Numbered from the stretch's first letter, positions 8,633-17,589 are shown. The stretch: 43,478 nucleotides of DNA from Sulfurovum sp. (GCA_027062365.1 JAMOTK010000031.1:1-43478); one strand, 5' to 3'. The notes: generated by a model not told the origin, from the sequence alone. Numbers and translations: made by a program.

Positions 8633-9466
8633 TTATATACGCTCTATCTCTTCGCCTTTGTTGAGTAAGGCACAAAATTTTAATCCGTGAATAAAAATTG
8701 CCCATGAGATATAAATCCATAAAAAGAAAAAGAGTAAGGTAGAGATGCTTCCGTAGATACTAGCATAGGTTTTGTTGTGTATGACATAAAATATAAAGGC
8801 ACTTTTGCTAAGATACCATACCAAAGAGGTAATAAATGAGCTGATAAGAGCTGAAGAAATATCTATGGGTGTATTGGCAGAAAATTGGTAGGCTATATAA
8901 AACATCATCCATATAATAAAGTAGGGCAGTATGCTATAAAGGTGTATCATACTTGTGATACTGGTTTTATCCAAATAGACTTGAATGATGCTAGAGAGAT
9001 AGAACGAACTAGCCATCAAAGTAGGAATGATGAGGACTAAGAGAATATAGGTTTTAAAGGCTTGTAATATCGTACGTGAGGGTGTATCAAAAATTTTATT
9101 GACAATATAATCATAATTTTTAAAAAACATCATGGATGCAAATGTGACATAAAATGCCCCAACATAACCTAGTTTATCGGAGTTTTCCATAAAAGTATTG
9201 ATGTACTGCATTATTTCTTTGGAATCTGTAGGCAGTAGATTGGAAAATATAAGTGCTTCTACTTTGTCATACATGGCATTAAATAGAGGCATGGTAGTAA
9301 AAATAGAGAGGACAACAACCAAAAGAGGAATGATAGAAAAAATGGTACTCCAACTCAAACTTGAAGCATAATGACTCAATGTATCATCAAAGAGGTCTTT
9401 ATAAAAATCTCTTAAAAAAAGGTAATAATTTTTAAAAAGAGACCTGAATGAGGTATGTTTAGGCAT
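8633..9466 (-). CDS. YihY/BrkB family inner-membrane protein (UPF0761)
   Basis: The 277-residue protein has about six hydrophobic segments and the family's pattern in order: the early LSHYASSLSWSTIFSIIPLL segment, the middle MMFFKNYDYIVNKIF, and the late YASIYGSISTLLFFFLWIY segment that is diagnostic of the family. Members are often annotated as RNase BN by historical error or as BrkB-like; the true function is not settled. It follows glcD by 10 bp on the same strand, so it is probably the last gene of the pgbA-like/glcD/yihY operon. Confidence 0.85.
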   Translation of the reverse strand: MPKHTSFRSLFKNYYLFLRDFYKDLFDDTLSHYASSLSWSTIFSIIPLLVVVLSIFTTMPLFNAMYDKVEALIFSNLLPTDSKEIMQYINTFMENSDKLGYVGAFYVTFASMMFFKNYDYIVNKIFDTPSRTILQAFKTYILLVLIIPTLMASSFYLSSIIQVYLDKTSITSMIHLYSILPYFIIWMMFYIAYQFSANTPIDISSALISSFITSLVWYLSKSAFIFYVIHNKTYASIYGSISTLLFFFLWIYISWAIFIHGLKFCALLNKGEEIERI

Positions 9467-9476
9467 CAGTCATCGT

Positions 9477-10868
9477 TTAGTTGGGTAATCCCATTTTACC
9501 AGGGTTGAGAATATTGTTAGGGTCAAAAGATTTTTTAATCTCTTTAAAGAGGTTAAGTTCCATATCATTAAAGGCAATCCCCATAAAAGGTGCTTTGGAT
9601 GTACCGATACCATGCTCACCTGAGAGCGTTCCACCCATATCTACCACCATCTGAAAAATCTCTTCTATGGCTTGGTGACCTCTGTGTAACTCTTCTTCGT
9701 CTAAGCCATCTTTGACCATCACATTGACGTGGATATTGCCATCTCCTGCGTGTCCAAAACATGGCACTTTAAATCCATATTTATCACCAATAGCATAAAT
9801 ATTTTTCAGTGCAACAGGCAACATAGAACGAGGGACAGAAATATCTTCATTGAGCTTTTTATTGCCAAAGATAGTGATAGAAGGAGAAGCATTACGCCGA
9901 GCGTACCATAGTTCATTTCTATGTATTTCATCATGAGCTACAATAAAAGATTGGGCATTGTTTTCTTTGAAAGAAGCTTCAAGTGTTTCTAGTTGAAAGG
10001 CTACTTCTTCTGGTACATTGCCATCGACATCACCGATGAGTAATGCCCCTGCGTCAGCTGGTAAATCGATACCTAATTTTTCTTTGAGTGCTTGGACGAC
10101 TAGGGCATCCATAAACTCCATCGCTACAGGATTGGCTCCAGAGGCTAGGGATTTGAACACGGCATTCATGGCATCATCAACAGAAGGGAAGATACCCATG
10201 TACCCTTTGGTGTATTTGGGTTTGGGTATGAGTTTTAGGGTAATTTCGGTAAGGACGGCTAGTGTTCCCTCAGAGGCGATGAGGATACCTGCTATATTGT
10301 ACCCTGCTACATCTTTGATGGTTCGTTTTCCTGCACGGATGACATCGCCATTGGTACGCACAGCACGTAAAGCCATGACATAATCTTTGGTAATACCATA
10401 CTTCGCTGCACGCATTCCCCCAGCATTTTCACTGACATTTCCTCCAAGGGTAGAGTACTCTTCACTCGCAGGGTCAGGAGGATACATCAATCCTACTTCT
10501 GCTACAGCTTTTTGTAAATCCATATTGATGACCCCTGGTTGTACGACAGCAACCATATTTTCCATATCAATTTCAAGGATTTTGTTCATGTGCTTTTCCA
10601 TACCTAGTATGATACCCCCATTGGTAGGCAACGCTCCACCTGTAAAGCCAGAACCAGCCCCTCTAGGGGTAATGATAATCTGATGGGTATTACAGTAGCT
10701 TAGTATCGCAGATACATCTGCTTCATCTCTAGGAAATACCACGGCTTCAGGCTCAAAGCGTGTACGTGTTGCATCATACGAGTAGGCGATGAGATGTGCT
10801 TTATCTGAATAGACATTGTCTTTTCCTACAAGCTTTTCAAAGTATTGTATGGCTTTCTTCTGTAGCAT
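9477..10868 (-). CDS. glcD: FAD-linked oxidase, GlcD-type (glycolate/D-lactate oxidase subunit)
   Basis: The protein oxidises a 2-hydroxy acid (glycolate or D-lactate) and passes electrons to the respiratory chain. The PCMH-type FAD-binding motif is PRGAGSGFTGGALPTNGG, and the C-terminal FAD_oxidase_C part has GHAGDGNIHVNV and LSGEHGIGTSKA. I place the start at the ATG at 10868 (463 residues): its A is the last base of the upstream stop (TAATG), while a longer reading from 10922 would overlap the upstream gene by 55 bp. The iron-sulfur partner (GlcE/F) is not in the window. The neighbour order pgbA-like - glcD is shared with Helicobacter HP0508-HP0509 (recalled synteny). Confidence 0.9.
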   Translation of the reverse strand: MLQKKAIQYFEKLVGKDNVYSDKAHLIAYSYDATRTRFEPEAVVFPRDEADVSAILSYCNTHQIIITPRGAGSGFTGGALPTNGGIILGMEKHMNKILEIDMENMVAVVQPGVINMDLQKAVAEVGLMYPPDPASEEYSTLGGNVSENAGGMRAAKYGITKDYVMALRAVRTNGDVIRAGKRTIKDVAGYNIAGILIASEGTLAVLTEITLKLIPKPKYTKGYMGIFPSVDDAMNAVFKSLASGANPVAMEFMDALVVQALKEKLGIDLPADAGALLIGDVDGNVPEEVAFQLETLEASFKENNAQSFIVAHDEIHRNELWYARRNASPSITIFGNKKLNEDISVPRSMLPVALKNIYAIGDKYGFKVPCFGHAGDGNIHVNVMVKDGLDEEELHRGHQAIEEIFQMVVDMGGTLSGEHGIGTSKAPFMGIAFNDMELNLFKEIKKSFDPNNILNPGKMGLPN

Positions 10869-11551
10869 TATAAGGTACCCATTGCTTGATAGTACTCTCC
10901 TGTCTCCGTGCCACCAAACCAACCTGTCTCTAGCTCACCAAAACGCATATAAAAAGGAAACATCCCTTTGCTTGTTGAGCCAACACGTGCTTTTTTGGCG
11001 ATGGTTTTACCTGAGATTGGGTCTACTAAACGTTCTGAATCTCTGTCTACGATATAGACCAAACCTATTTGATATTTTTTGGCAAAATTAGCAAGGTTTT
11101 CTTTAGAAGCTCTGCCTTCTCCCTCTCCTGCGATATAAAGAGCAAATAAATCGGGGTGTATCCATTTTTTATGGTACGATTTGGTGACTCTTGCGTAGGT
11201 ATCAGCATCAGGAGCGAGTAGCAATACATTGTGATACAAGTAGCCACCGATCACTTTGTCTCCACGTTGTACGGCTGTATTGATAGTAGGAAGTTCTTCA
11301 TGTTGTATCACACCAACAGAGAGTAATTGCGTCTCTCCATTGGAAGATATTTGTGAGATACGAGAGGTAATAGCATTAAGACCTTTGCCATAATTGTGTA
11401 TCACCACACCCGTCATTCCATTGATAGGAAATGCTTTGTTAAGGGTACTTGTTTTACCGTTTACCGATTGGATAGAAGTATGTACGCTTGAAGGAAAAAA
11501 TCCTGCAAAAAGTGGAAAAGAGAGTAGCAGTGTCAATAGTATTTTACGCAT
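10868..11551 (-). CDS. Exported protein with plasminogen-binding (PgbA_N-like) domain
   Basis: The 227-residue protein has a signal peptide (MRKILLTLLLSFPLFAG, cleavage around residue 17-20). It then shows the pattern of the Campylobacterota family named after Helicobacter PgbA: GMTGVVIHNYG, a central GDKVIGGYLYHNVLLLAP, TYARVTKSYH, WIHPDLFALYIAGEG and YQIGLVYIVDRD. It lacks the long repetitive C-terminal tail of H. pylori PgbA, so plasminogen binding should not be assumed; the core is conserved in free-living relatives and its basic function is unknown. It is the first gene of an operon with glcD and is divergent from the csd3-type peptidase, as in Helicobacter. Confidence 0.75.
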   Translation of the reverse strand: MRKILLTLLLSFPLFAGFFPSSVHTSIQSVNGKTSTLNKAFPINGMTGVVIHNYGKGLNAITSRISQISSNGETQLLSVGVIQHEELPTINTAVQRGDKVIGGYLYHNVLLLAPDADTYARVTKSYHKKWIHPDLFALYIAGEGEGRASKENLANFAKKYQIGLVYIVDRDSERLVDPISGKTIAKKARVGSTSKGMFPFYMRFGELETGWFGGTETGEYYQAMGTL

Positions 11552-11582
11552 GAAAATCCTTTGGGTGTAATTAATTGTTTTG

Positions 11583-11618
11583 ATTATACTAATAATATAG
11601 TAAAAGTTTAGTTATAAT
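11583..11618. promoter_or_regulatory. Divergent promoters between the pgbA-like operon and the M23 peptidase
   Basis: A TATAAT on the minus strand (plus-strand ATTATA at 11583-11588) faces the pgbA-like-glcD-yihY operon. A TATAAT at 11613-11618 on the plus strand faces the M23 peptidase gene at 11651. The -10 boxes are 24 bp apart and point away from each other, so the polymerases compete for the same stretch and the units may be co-regulated. Confidence 0.6.
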
Positions 11619-11650
11619 GATGACCAATTTGAAAATAGGTTGTAAAGAGA

Positions 11651-12931
11651 ATGAGAAGTGTCAAAAGTATGATTATCTGGGGTTTAATGTGTACTCTATT
11701 GTCTGGTGCAAAACTTACGGTCAATACATGGGAAAGAGGAGAGCTTTTTTCTCAATACTTAGAAAGAAAAGAAATTTCTTTTAATATACATAGTGCGATT
11801 GATGAAGAAGATGTCAAGTACCTCTCAGAGATTCAAGCAGGGGAAGTTTTTTATGAGCTTAGAGACAGTGAAGATGAAATAGAGCAAGTCCTTATCCCTA
11901 TAGGCGAAGAGATGCAAATACACTTAGCCAAAGATAAAATAAGCCATAAATTTGTCTTTGATATTATCCCTATTGCCTATAAAGAAAAAGAGTATAGTGC
12001 TACAGTGGTCATCCACTCTAATCCTCATAGTGATATAAAAAAAACATTACACTATCCTGCTTTGGCTGATAAAATGTCTCAACTTCTTAAAGGTGTTATC
12101 AATACAAGACGATTGCATCGAGGAGATACACTCTCTTTTATCTATAAGCAAAAAACACGTATGGGAAGACCTTATTATATGCCATATATCAAAGTAGCCA
12201 TGTTAAAGAGTAGGGGTAAAGAGTCTTTTGTCTATGCCGATGAAGATGGTTATGGATATAGCAATGATACAACATCACAGGCGTATATTGTCAAAGGTAA
12301 AGAGAAAATTACCTATACAAGACGTGTCAAAGTCAAAGGTAAAAAATATCGTTTTGGTATGCCCTTACGCCATGCACGGATTACCTCTTCTTTTTCTTAT
12401 CGGCGTTATCATCCTATCTTAAAACGTTACCGTCCTCATCATGGTACAGACTTTGGTGCAAGACGGGGTACACCACTTCTGGCTGTCAACGCAGGAAGAG
12501 TCATCTTCTCCGGGCGTATGGGTGGCTATGGTAAAGTAGTCAAGATTAAGCATAAGGGAGGGTATGTCTCCTTGTATGCCCATCAAAGTCGTATCCGTGT
12601 CAAACGTGGACAACTGGTCAAAAAAGGACAAATCATAGGTCATGTAGGAAGTACAGGACGGAGTACAGGACCTCATCTACACTTTGGTATGACCAAAAAT
12701 GGCAGGTGGATTAACCCTATGAAAGTACTACACAAAAAGAGTGATACACGTACGATACTCAAAACATTTACCAAGTACAAAGAGACCACAACCACCAAAT
12801 ACAAAACGGTTGTGATAAAAGATGCAAAAAAGAATAAAGAAGCACTCTTAGCCTATCTTAAAGGTAAAAATGAACCTTTTATCTGGGATAGATTCAAAAA
12901 ATTAGAAGTAAGGATTGATGATGACTTATAA
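11651..12931 (+). CDS. M23 metallopeptidase, Csd3/HdpA/Pgp3-type cell-shape hydrolase
   Basis: The predicted periplasmic peptidoglycan endopeptidase/carboxypeptidase (426 residues) has an N-terminal signal sequence, a regulatory N-terminal half, and a LytM domain at about 235-360. Zinc ligands are visible as HHGTD (H263, D267) and HLH (H342, H344), with catalytic H311 in LYAHQ. In Helicobacter the orthologue Csd3/HdpA (HP0506) trims peptidoglycan and is needed for helical shape; it lies next to pgbA and glcD, the same neighbourhood as here. The C-terminal tail after about 365 is basic. It overlaps the Nudix gene by 11 bp. Confidence 0.85.
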   Translation: MRSVKSMIIWGLMCTLLSGAKLTVNTWERGELFSQYLERKEISFNIHSAIDEEDVKYLSEIQAGEVFYELRDSEDEIEQVLIPIGEEMQIHLAKDKISHKFVFDIIPIAYKEKEYSATVVIHSNPHSDIKKTLHYPALADKMSQLLKGVINTRRLHRGDTLSFIYKQKTRMGRPYYMPYIKVAMLKSRGKESFVYADEDGYGYSNDTTSQAYIVKGKEKITYTRRVKVKGKKYRFGMPLRHARITSSFSYRRYHPILKRYRPHHGTDFGARRGTPLLAVNAGRVIFSGRMGGYGKVVKIKHKGGYVSLYAHQSRIRVKRGQLVKKGQIIGHVGSTGRSTGPHLHFGMTKNGRWINPMKVLHKKSDTRTILKTFTKYKETTTTKYKTVVIKDAKKNKEALLAYLKGKNEPFIWDRFKKLEVRIDDDL

Positions 12932-13496
12932 GATTGAAAATTTTAAACTAGCACCCTTAAAAGAGGGTAAATTTATCCAAACAGCACTGGTAAGTTATCT
13001 ACAAGATAACAAACAAAAAAGCTGGGAAATCGTCAAAGCCCATGACTCTGTAGCGATACTTATTTATCATAGCCAAAAAGATGCATTTATCTTGGTCAAG
13101 CAGTTTCGTCCACCTGTGTATCTCAACAACAATGATGGTATGACCTTAGAGCTTTGTGCTGGTATTGTAGACAAAGAGTTGAGCCTTGCACGTATTGCCC
13201 AAGAAGAGATAGAAGAAGAGTGTGGTTACGCTGTAGCCTTAGAAGATATAGAAAAAATCACTTCATTTCATAGTGCTGTAGGTTTTGCAGGGTCAAAACA
13301 AGTGTTGTACTATGCCGTGGTCAATGAGAGCATGAAAGTAAGCGAAGGAGGGGGGATTGACGCAGAAGAGATAGAAGTCATCACCCTCCCTATAGACCAA
13401 GCCAAAGCACTCATCTATGATGAAACTATCGCCAAAACTTCTGGGCTTATGTTTGCTTTTTTGTGGTGGTTTAGCTGTAAAAATAATCTAAAGTAG
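12921..13496 (+). CDS. Nudix hydrolase, ADP-ribose/nucleotide-sugar pyrophosphatase type
   Basis: The Nudix motif is visible as GIVDKE followed by QEEIEEECGY (the box normally has REUxEExGU; the Arg is Gln here). The segment VKQFRPPVYL upstream, and the length of about 190 residues, resemble ADP-ribose or UDP-sugar diphosphatases (NudF/YffH group). The substrate is inferred, not shown. Three consecutive starts (TTG 12915, ATG 12918, ATG 12921) are possible; I choose 12921 because AAGGA at 12910-12914 is then 6 nt away. The gene starts inside the end of the M23 peptidase gene. Confidence 0.85.
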   Translation: MTYKIENFKLAPLKEGKFIQTALVSYLQDNKQKSWEIVKAHDSVAILIYHSQKDAFILVKQFRPPVYLNNNDGMTLELCAGIVDKELSLARIAQEEIEEECGYAVALEDIEKITSFHSAVGFAGSKQVLYYAVVNESMKVSEGGGIDAEEIEVITLPIDQAKALIYDETIAKTSGLMFAFLWWFSCKNNLK

Positions 13497-13505
13497 AGGT
13501 ATCTT

Positions 13506-13835
13506 ATGAAAAAAGTTATAGATTATCTACAAAAAAAGAATCTTATCTTCAAATCTTTTACAGAGATAAAGCCCAAAGAGATAGGGTCTCGTAAAAAGAT
13601 TGAATGTTATGTGGGTGTGGATTTAAAAGGATTTTATGTCCTCATGCTGTCTTTAGAAAAAAAGAGTCGAGTACTTTCTAAAGAAGCAGAAGAACTCATG
13701 CAATTACATCAAAGGATAGAAAAATATATAGACAGTGCCATCAAAAAAAAATACATCCTTATCAAAGCACCACTTTGTTCTAAAGCCAAAGCCTTACTTT
13801 TAGCACAGGGGTGGAGGGTATGGCATGAAGTGTAG
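13506..13835 (+). CDS. Conserved small protein of unknown function
   Basis: This 109-residue basic protein has no signal peptide or membrane helix. The middle (KIECYVGVDLKGFYVLMLSLEKKSR, given here only as a landmark at about 31-54) looks like a beta-hairpin followed by helices. I do not recognise a domain. It has a GAGG SD before its ATG and overlaps coaX by 11 bp, so it is made with the csd3-Nudix-coaX-hisG run. Such a gene next to coaX is plausible as a lineage-specific conserved gene; its role is unknown. Confidence 0.65.
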   Translation: MKKVIDYLQKKNLIFKSFTEIKPKEIGSRKKIECYVGVDLKGFYVLMLSLEKKSRVLSKEAEELMQLHQRIEKYIDSAIKKKYILIKAPLCSKAKALLLAQGWRVWHEV

Positions 13836-14457
13836 TCTTTTAGCCGATATAGGCAATACACACTTTCATATCTATACTACAGATGGGGTAGAACATCTTA
13901 GCCATAGCCAAGCCATAGAAAAGTATCAAGACAAAGCCTTGGTCTATATCTGCGTCAATACCTCTTTAAGCCAAGAGATAGCAAAGATAAAAAAGTGGAA
14001 AAATATCTCTTCTCTTATGGAGCTAGAGGGTGCGTATGATACTATGGGGGTAGATAGAAAAGCCCTTTGTTTGAGCCATGACAATGGCATTTTTATTGAT
14101 GCTGGTTCGGCTATTACGGTAGATGTTATGCTCGATGGCGTGTATCAAGGAGGCTTTATTTTACTAGGTATCCAAGCATATTTGGCTTCGTATGCTTCTA
14201 TCTCTGAGGTATTGGATGTGACACTTGAGACATCTCTGAATGTAGATACTTTGCCTTGTACAACTAAAGAGGGGATAAGCTATGGTATAATCGCGTCTAT
14301 AAAAGCACTCATTGATAAGCATAGTCATGGTAAAACACGCTATTTTACAGGGGGAGACGGTGCGTTTCTCTCAACGTTTTTTGAAGATGCCATTTATGAT
14401 GAATCATTGGTTTTTCAAGGAGTGCAAAAAGTGATTAAGGAGTTAAAAATATGTTAA
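13825..14457 (+). CDS. coaX: Type III pantothenate kinase
   Basis: CoaX phosphorylates pantothenate in the first step of coenzyme A synthesis. The 210-residue protein has the ASKHA-type phosphate-1 motif DIGNTH (8-13), the substrate loop MGVDRK (74-79), and the second acidic motif DAGSAITVD (92-100). It is shorter than many CoaX proteins (about 250) but similar to those of Campylobacterota. It overlaps the upstream small gene by 11 bp and hisG by 7 bp, so it is part of one long operon. Most bacteria use CoaA instead; the type III enzyme is resistant to feedback inhibition by CoA. Confidence 0.9.
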   Translation: MKCSLLADIGNTHFHIYTTDGVEHLSHSQAIEKYQDKALVYICVNTSLSQEIAKIKKWKNISSLMELEGAYDTMGVDRKALCLSHDNGIFIDAGSAITVDVMLDGVYQGGFILLGIQAYLASYASISEVLDVTLETSLNVDTLPCTTKEGISYGIIASIKALIDKHSHGKTRYFTGGDGAFLSTFFEDAIYDESLVFQGVQKVIKELKIC

Positions 14458-15071
14458 CAATAGCCCTTCCAAAAGGTAGAATTGCAGAACAAACATTAGA
14501 GATATTTGCTGAGATATTTGGAGGTGAATTTAAATTTGAGGGAAGAGAACTCATTTTGGATATGGGAGAATTTCGTTTTTTGAATGTACGTAACCAAGAT
14601 GTACCTACCTATGTAGAACATGGTGCTGCTGATATTGGTGTCGTAGGATTAGACGTTATTACCGAAAAAGAGTTAGATATTATCCAGCTTCTTGATATGC
14701 AGTTAGGCAAATGTAAAGTAGCCATAGGTATCAAAAATGAAGATGAACTAGACTGGTCACGTCCTAACATAAAAGTAGCCACTAAAATGGTCAATATTAC
14801 CAAAGACTATTTTGCCAAAAAAGCTGTTGGGGTAGAAGTTGTGAAGCTCTATGGCTCTATAGAATTAGCCCCTTTGGTAGGATTGGCTGATGCGATTGTT
14901 GATATTGTCGAAACAGGTAGCACTATGAGAGAAAATGGACTCAAAGTAGCAGAAGATATTATGGACTCCTCAGCACACCTTATCGCCAATAAAAATAGCT
15001 TTTATGCCAAAAAAGAAGAGATACTCTCTTTGTATGAACAAATCAAAACAGTTGTAGAAAGAGATGCCTAA
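14451..15071 (+). CDS. hisG: ATP phosphoribosyltransferase, short form (HisG-S)
   Basis: HisG condenses ATP and PRPP in the first step of histidine synthesis. The 206-residue protein starts MLTIALPKGRI and has YVEHGAADIGVVGLDV and the PRPP-binding DIVETGSTMRENGL. The C-terminal regulatory domain of the long form is missing, so this is the short form, which in known systems works in an octamer with HisZ. HisZ is not in this window. The gene overlaps coaX and the methyltransferase gene; another histidine gene, hisC, lies at 18660. Confidence 0.93.
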   Translation: MLTIALPKGRIAEQTLEIFAEIFGGEFKFEGRELILDMGEFRFLNVRNQDVPTYVEHGAADIGVVGLDVITEKELDIIQLLDMQLGKCKVAIGIKNEDELDWSRPNIKVATKMVNITKDYFAKKAVGVEVVKLYGSIELAPLVGLADAIVDIVETGSTMRENGLKVAEDIMDSSAHLIANKNSFYAKKEEILSLYEQIKTVVERDA

Positions 15072-15792
15072 CACCCCTCACAATAGTCTTGACCTCACTC
15101 CTGACCTCTATGCCAAAGTAGAGGATTTACTAGGAGTGAAAGAGGCTTCTCCTCGACTCTATGCCCATTATCTTCTTTTTTTACAGACGCTTGAGTTTGA
15201 AACACTTTTAGATGTAGGGTGTGGTTCTGGAGATTTTTTGCTAGGGATGCAAAAAGCTTTGGAGATACCTAGGGTCAAAGGCATAGACCTAAGCCCTCTC
15301 ATGGTAGCCAAAACACAAGCACAAGGTATCACGGCTACTGTGATAGACCTTTGTGATGAGCTAGAAGGGTATGATGTCATTACCGCTGTCTTTGATATGC
15401 CAAACTATCTTAGCAAAACAGAACTCAAACGATTTTTATCTTGTGTGGCAACACATCTTCATGAAGGAGGGTTTTTCCTTTGTGACATCAATACCTTGTA
15501 TGGCTTTGAAAATGTAGCTGTGGGTTCGTTTATTGTAGATGATGACAGACGTTTTTTGACGATAGATAGTGATTTTGAAGAGGGAGTATATCTTTCTGAT
15601 TTTACCTTATTTGAAAAAGAGGGTGACACCTTTAGAAAATCACAAGAGAGTATCAAACAATATTTACACACCGTAGAAGAGATAGTCGAGTATAGTGGTA
15701 TGACATTGTTTTGTGATGATGAGGTATATTTATATGAATTGGATAAAGCTGATAAGCGTTTTGTGGTATTACAAAAGAATAAAGGTACGTAA
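15064..15792 (+). CDS. SAM-dependent methyltransferase (class I)
   Basis: The 242-residue protein has the Rossmann methyltransferase motif I, LLDVGCGSGDFLLGM (about 58-72), a motif II-like acidic residue after the second strand (KGIDLS), and the expected motif III/IV region with ITAVFDMPNYL. The substrate cannot be told; proteins of this shape are annotated as class I methyltransferases of unknown target. It overlaps hisG by 8 bp and ends the operon; a strong double hairpin follows. Confidence 0.8.
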   Translation: MPNTPHNSLDLTPDLYAKVEDLLGVKEASPRLYAHYLLFLQTLEFETLLDVGCGSGDFLLGMQKALEIPRVKGIDLSPLMVAKTQAQGITATVIDLCDELEGYDVITAVFDMPNYLSKTELKRFLSCVATHLHEGGFFLCDINTLYGFENVAVGSFIVDDDRRFLTIDSDFEEGVYLSDFTLFEKEGDTFRKSQESIKQYLHTVEEIVEYSGMTLFCDDEVYLYELDKADKRFVVLQKNKGT

Positions 15793-15830
15793 AGTACGTA
15801 CCTTATAAAATAGTCCGAAGACTATTTTAT
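15784..15830. terminator. Convergent double hairpin (terminators of the methyltransferase gene and rpsR)
   Basis: Two adjacent perfect hairpins lie between convergent genes. GGTACGTA (15784-15791) pairs with TACGTACC (15795-15802). ATAAAATAGTC (15805-15815) pairs with GACTATTTTAT (15820-15830) around a CGAA loop. The first overlaps the end of the methyltransferase gene. The second is AT-rich on both sides and can act in either direction. Confidence 0.7.
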
Positions 15831-15836
15831 CGAAGA

Positions 15837-16100
15837 CTATCTTACGTTTTCGAAAGGGTTTTCTATTACGTTTTTTCTGTCAACGATGTAAGGGATTAAA
15901 GCTGTTTGTCTCGCTCTTTTGATAGCTACAGTCACAAGCTCTTGATGACGTTTACAGTTACCTGTAAGACGACGTGGCATGATTTTAAATCTTTCACTTA
16001 AACTAAATCTAAGTGCACCTAAATCTTTATAGTCGATAAATTCAACTTTTTGCTCACAATACTTACAAAATCTCTTTTTAAATTTTCTTCTTTCTGCCAT
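15837..16100 (-). CDS. rpsR: Ribosomal protein bS18 with a C-C-C-H zinc site
   Basis: bS18 is a small-subunit protein that pairs with bS6 on the platform. The 87-residue sequence has the family core ([39 protein letters not shown]). C12-K-Y-C15 and C49-K-R-H52 form a CxxC...CxxH set, as in the zinc-binding C+ form of S18. The gene stands alone between the methyltransferase gene and lysA; the usual rpsF-ssb neighbours are absent. AAGGAC precedes the ATG. A second, zinc-free copy elsewhere would be typical for C+/C- pairs, but cannot be judged here. Confidence 0.93.
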   Translation of the reverse strand: MAERRKFKKRFCKYCEQKVEFIDYKDLGALRFSLSERFKIMPRRLTGNCKRHQELVTVAIKRARQTALIPYIVDRKNVIENPFENVR

Positions 16101-16371
16101 GTTGGTCCTTTTGGTTTAATAGCCCATATAAATGCGAGTGCATAATCACTCGTCCAAAAATGAGCAAGAATTTGGAAGAGATATGTTACAATAATTTTAC
16201 TGTTATTTTTCTTATTGAAGAACGAAATGTATTGTAAGATTTGAATTATCGAATCTATAGGCATATAATTAGCTACAAACCCTAGTATTTTCTAAGTGAT
16301 TCTCTCTCATACTAACTCTTCTTTAGTGATATTTAGATAAAATCACCTCAAAATAGACTCAAGGATGATAG
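16101..16371. promoter_or_regulatory. Divergent region between rpsR and lysA
   Basis: No gene is visible in this 271-bp gap. The rpsR leader (minus strand) contains the hairpin CGAGTG (16135-16140) / CACTCG (16147-16152), about 35 nt upstream of the start, a possible site for ribosomal-protein feedback (inferred). On the plus side, GATAAAAT at 16336-16343 is the -10 of lysA, and GTGAT (16326-16330) / ATCAC (16342-16346) flank it as an inverted repeat. AAGGA at 16361-16365 is the lysA SD. Confidence 0.5.
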
Positions 16372-17580
16372 ATGAATTATGATTATAAAGCCCTAAGCGA
16401 AAAATATGGTACGCCTTTATATATGTATAACTTTGATTATATTAGCAATAGATATACGACACTTAAAGAAGCCTTTTCTGGTAAAAAATCTTTGATTAAT
16501 TATGCCGTCAAAGCCAATTCTAATCTCTCTGTAATCTCTCATTTGGCAAATATGGGGGCAGGGGCTGATTGTGTGAGTATCGGTGAAGTAAGACGTGCGA
16601 TAGACGCAGGGGTTGCTCCTTATCGGATTATATTCTCAGGTGTGGGAAAGCGTGATGATGAGATAAAAGAAGCCTTAGAAAAAGATATTTTACTGCTAAA
16701 TTTGGAATCTGAAGCAGAGATGAAGCGTGTGGAGATGGTGGCTACTGCCTTGGGCAAAAAAGCACGTATTTCTATTAGAGTTAATCCCAATATTGACCCT
16801 CAAACACATCCTTATATATCTACAGGCTTACATGAAAATAAGTTTGGTGTAGAGATAGATATGGCAAAACGTATGTATATTTATGCAAAAAAATCAGAGT
16901 TTTTAGACCCTGTGGGCATTCATTTTCATATTGGTTCTCAGCTTACTAAACTCTCTCCTATCCGTGAAGCGTGTGATATAGTATCAGATTTGGTGCGTTC
17001 ACTAAAAGCCATTAAGATTGATATTAAGTTCTTTGATGTGGGTGGGGGTATTGGTGTGGTGTACGATGATGAAGTGACGATTACAGCAGAAGAGTATACT
17101 CAGGCTATCTTCCAATCTACTAAGGGGCTTGACCTTACCTTACTCTGTGAACCAGGGCGTTATATGGTGGCAAACGCAGGGGCATTTTTTACCAAAGTAT
17201 TGTACGAAAAAATCAATGGTTCTAAGCGTTTTGTCATTGTTGATGGGGCAATGAATGACTTGATACGTCCTAGTTTGTATGATGCCTATCACAAGATAGA
17301 AGCCTTAGGCATAGATGGCGATACAAGCAAAGCCGATGTGGTAGGTCCTGTGTGTGAGAGTGGTGACTTTTTTGGCAAGAATGTTGATTTACCACCTTTA
17401 GCACACAATGATTTGCTTGTGATTCATTCAGCAGGGGCGTATGGCTTTACTATGGCTAGTAATTATAACACCCGAGCCAAACCAGCTGAAGTTGCCTTGG
17501 AAGAGGGAAAAGATAGACTCATTAGAAGACGTGAAAGCTATGAAGACCAAGTACGTTTGGAATTAGAATATTTGAAATAG
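16372..17580 (+). CDS. lysA: Diaminopimelate decarboxylase
   Basis: LysA makes lysine from meso-diaminopimelate with PLP. The 402-residue protein has the alanine-racemase-fold barrel with the PLP lysine in YAVKANSN (K47), the HIGSQ motif, the glycine-rich GGGIGV loop, CEPGRY, and the active-site CESGD from the partner subunit. It has a clear SD (AAGGA) and its own promoter, and is followed after 9 bp by pheA. Together with the DapC-like gene at 32132 it covers the end of the lysine/peptidoglycan DAP pathway. Confidence 0.96.
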   Translation: MNYDYKALSEKYGTPLYMYNFDYISNRYTTLKEAFSGKKSLINYAVKANSNLSVISHLANMGAGADCVSIGEVRRAIDAGVAPYRIIFSGVGKRDDEIKEALEKDILLLNLESEAEMKRVEMVATALGKKARISIRVNPNIDPQTHPYISTGLHENKFGVEIDMAKRMYIYAKKSEFLDPVGIHFHIGSQLTKLSPIREACDIVSDLVRSLKAIKIDIKFFDVGGGIGVVYDDEVTITAEEYTQAIFQSTKGLDLTLLCEPGRYMVANAGAFFTKVLYEKINGSKRFVIVDGAMNDLIRPSLYDAYHKIEALGIDGDTSKADVVGPVCESGDFFGKNVDLPPLAHNDLLVIHSAGAYGFTMASNYNTRAKPAEVALEEGKDRLIRRRESYEDQVRLELEYLK

Positions 17581-17589
17581 GAGCATAAC

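Noticed and set aside
10869-10922. N-terminal extension of glcD
   Set aside because: It would overlap the upstream gene by 55 bp; the TAATG junction at 10868 is the natural start.
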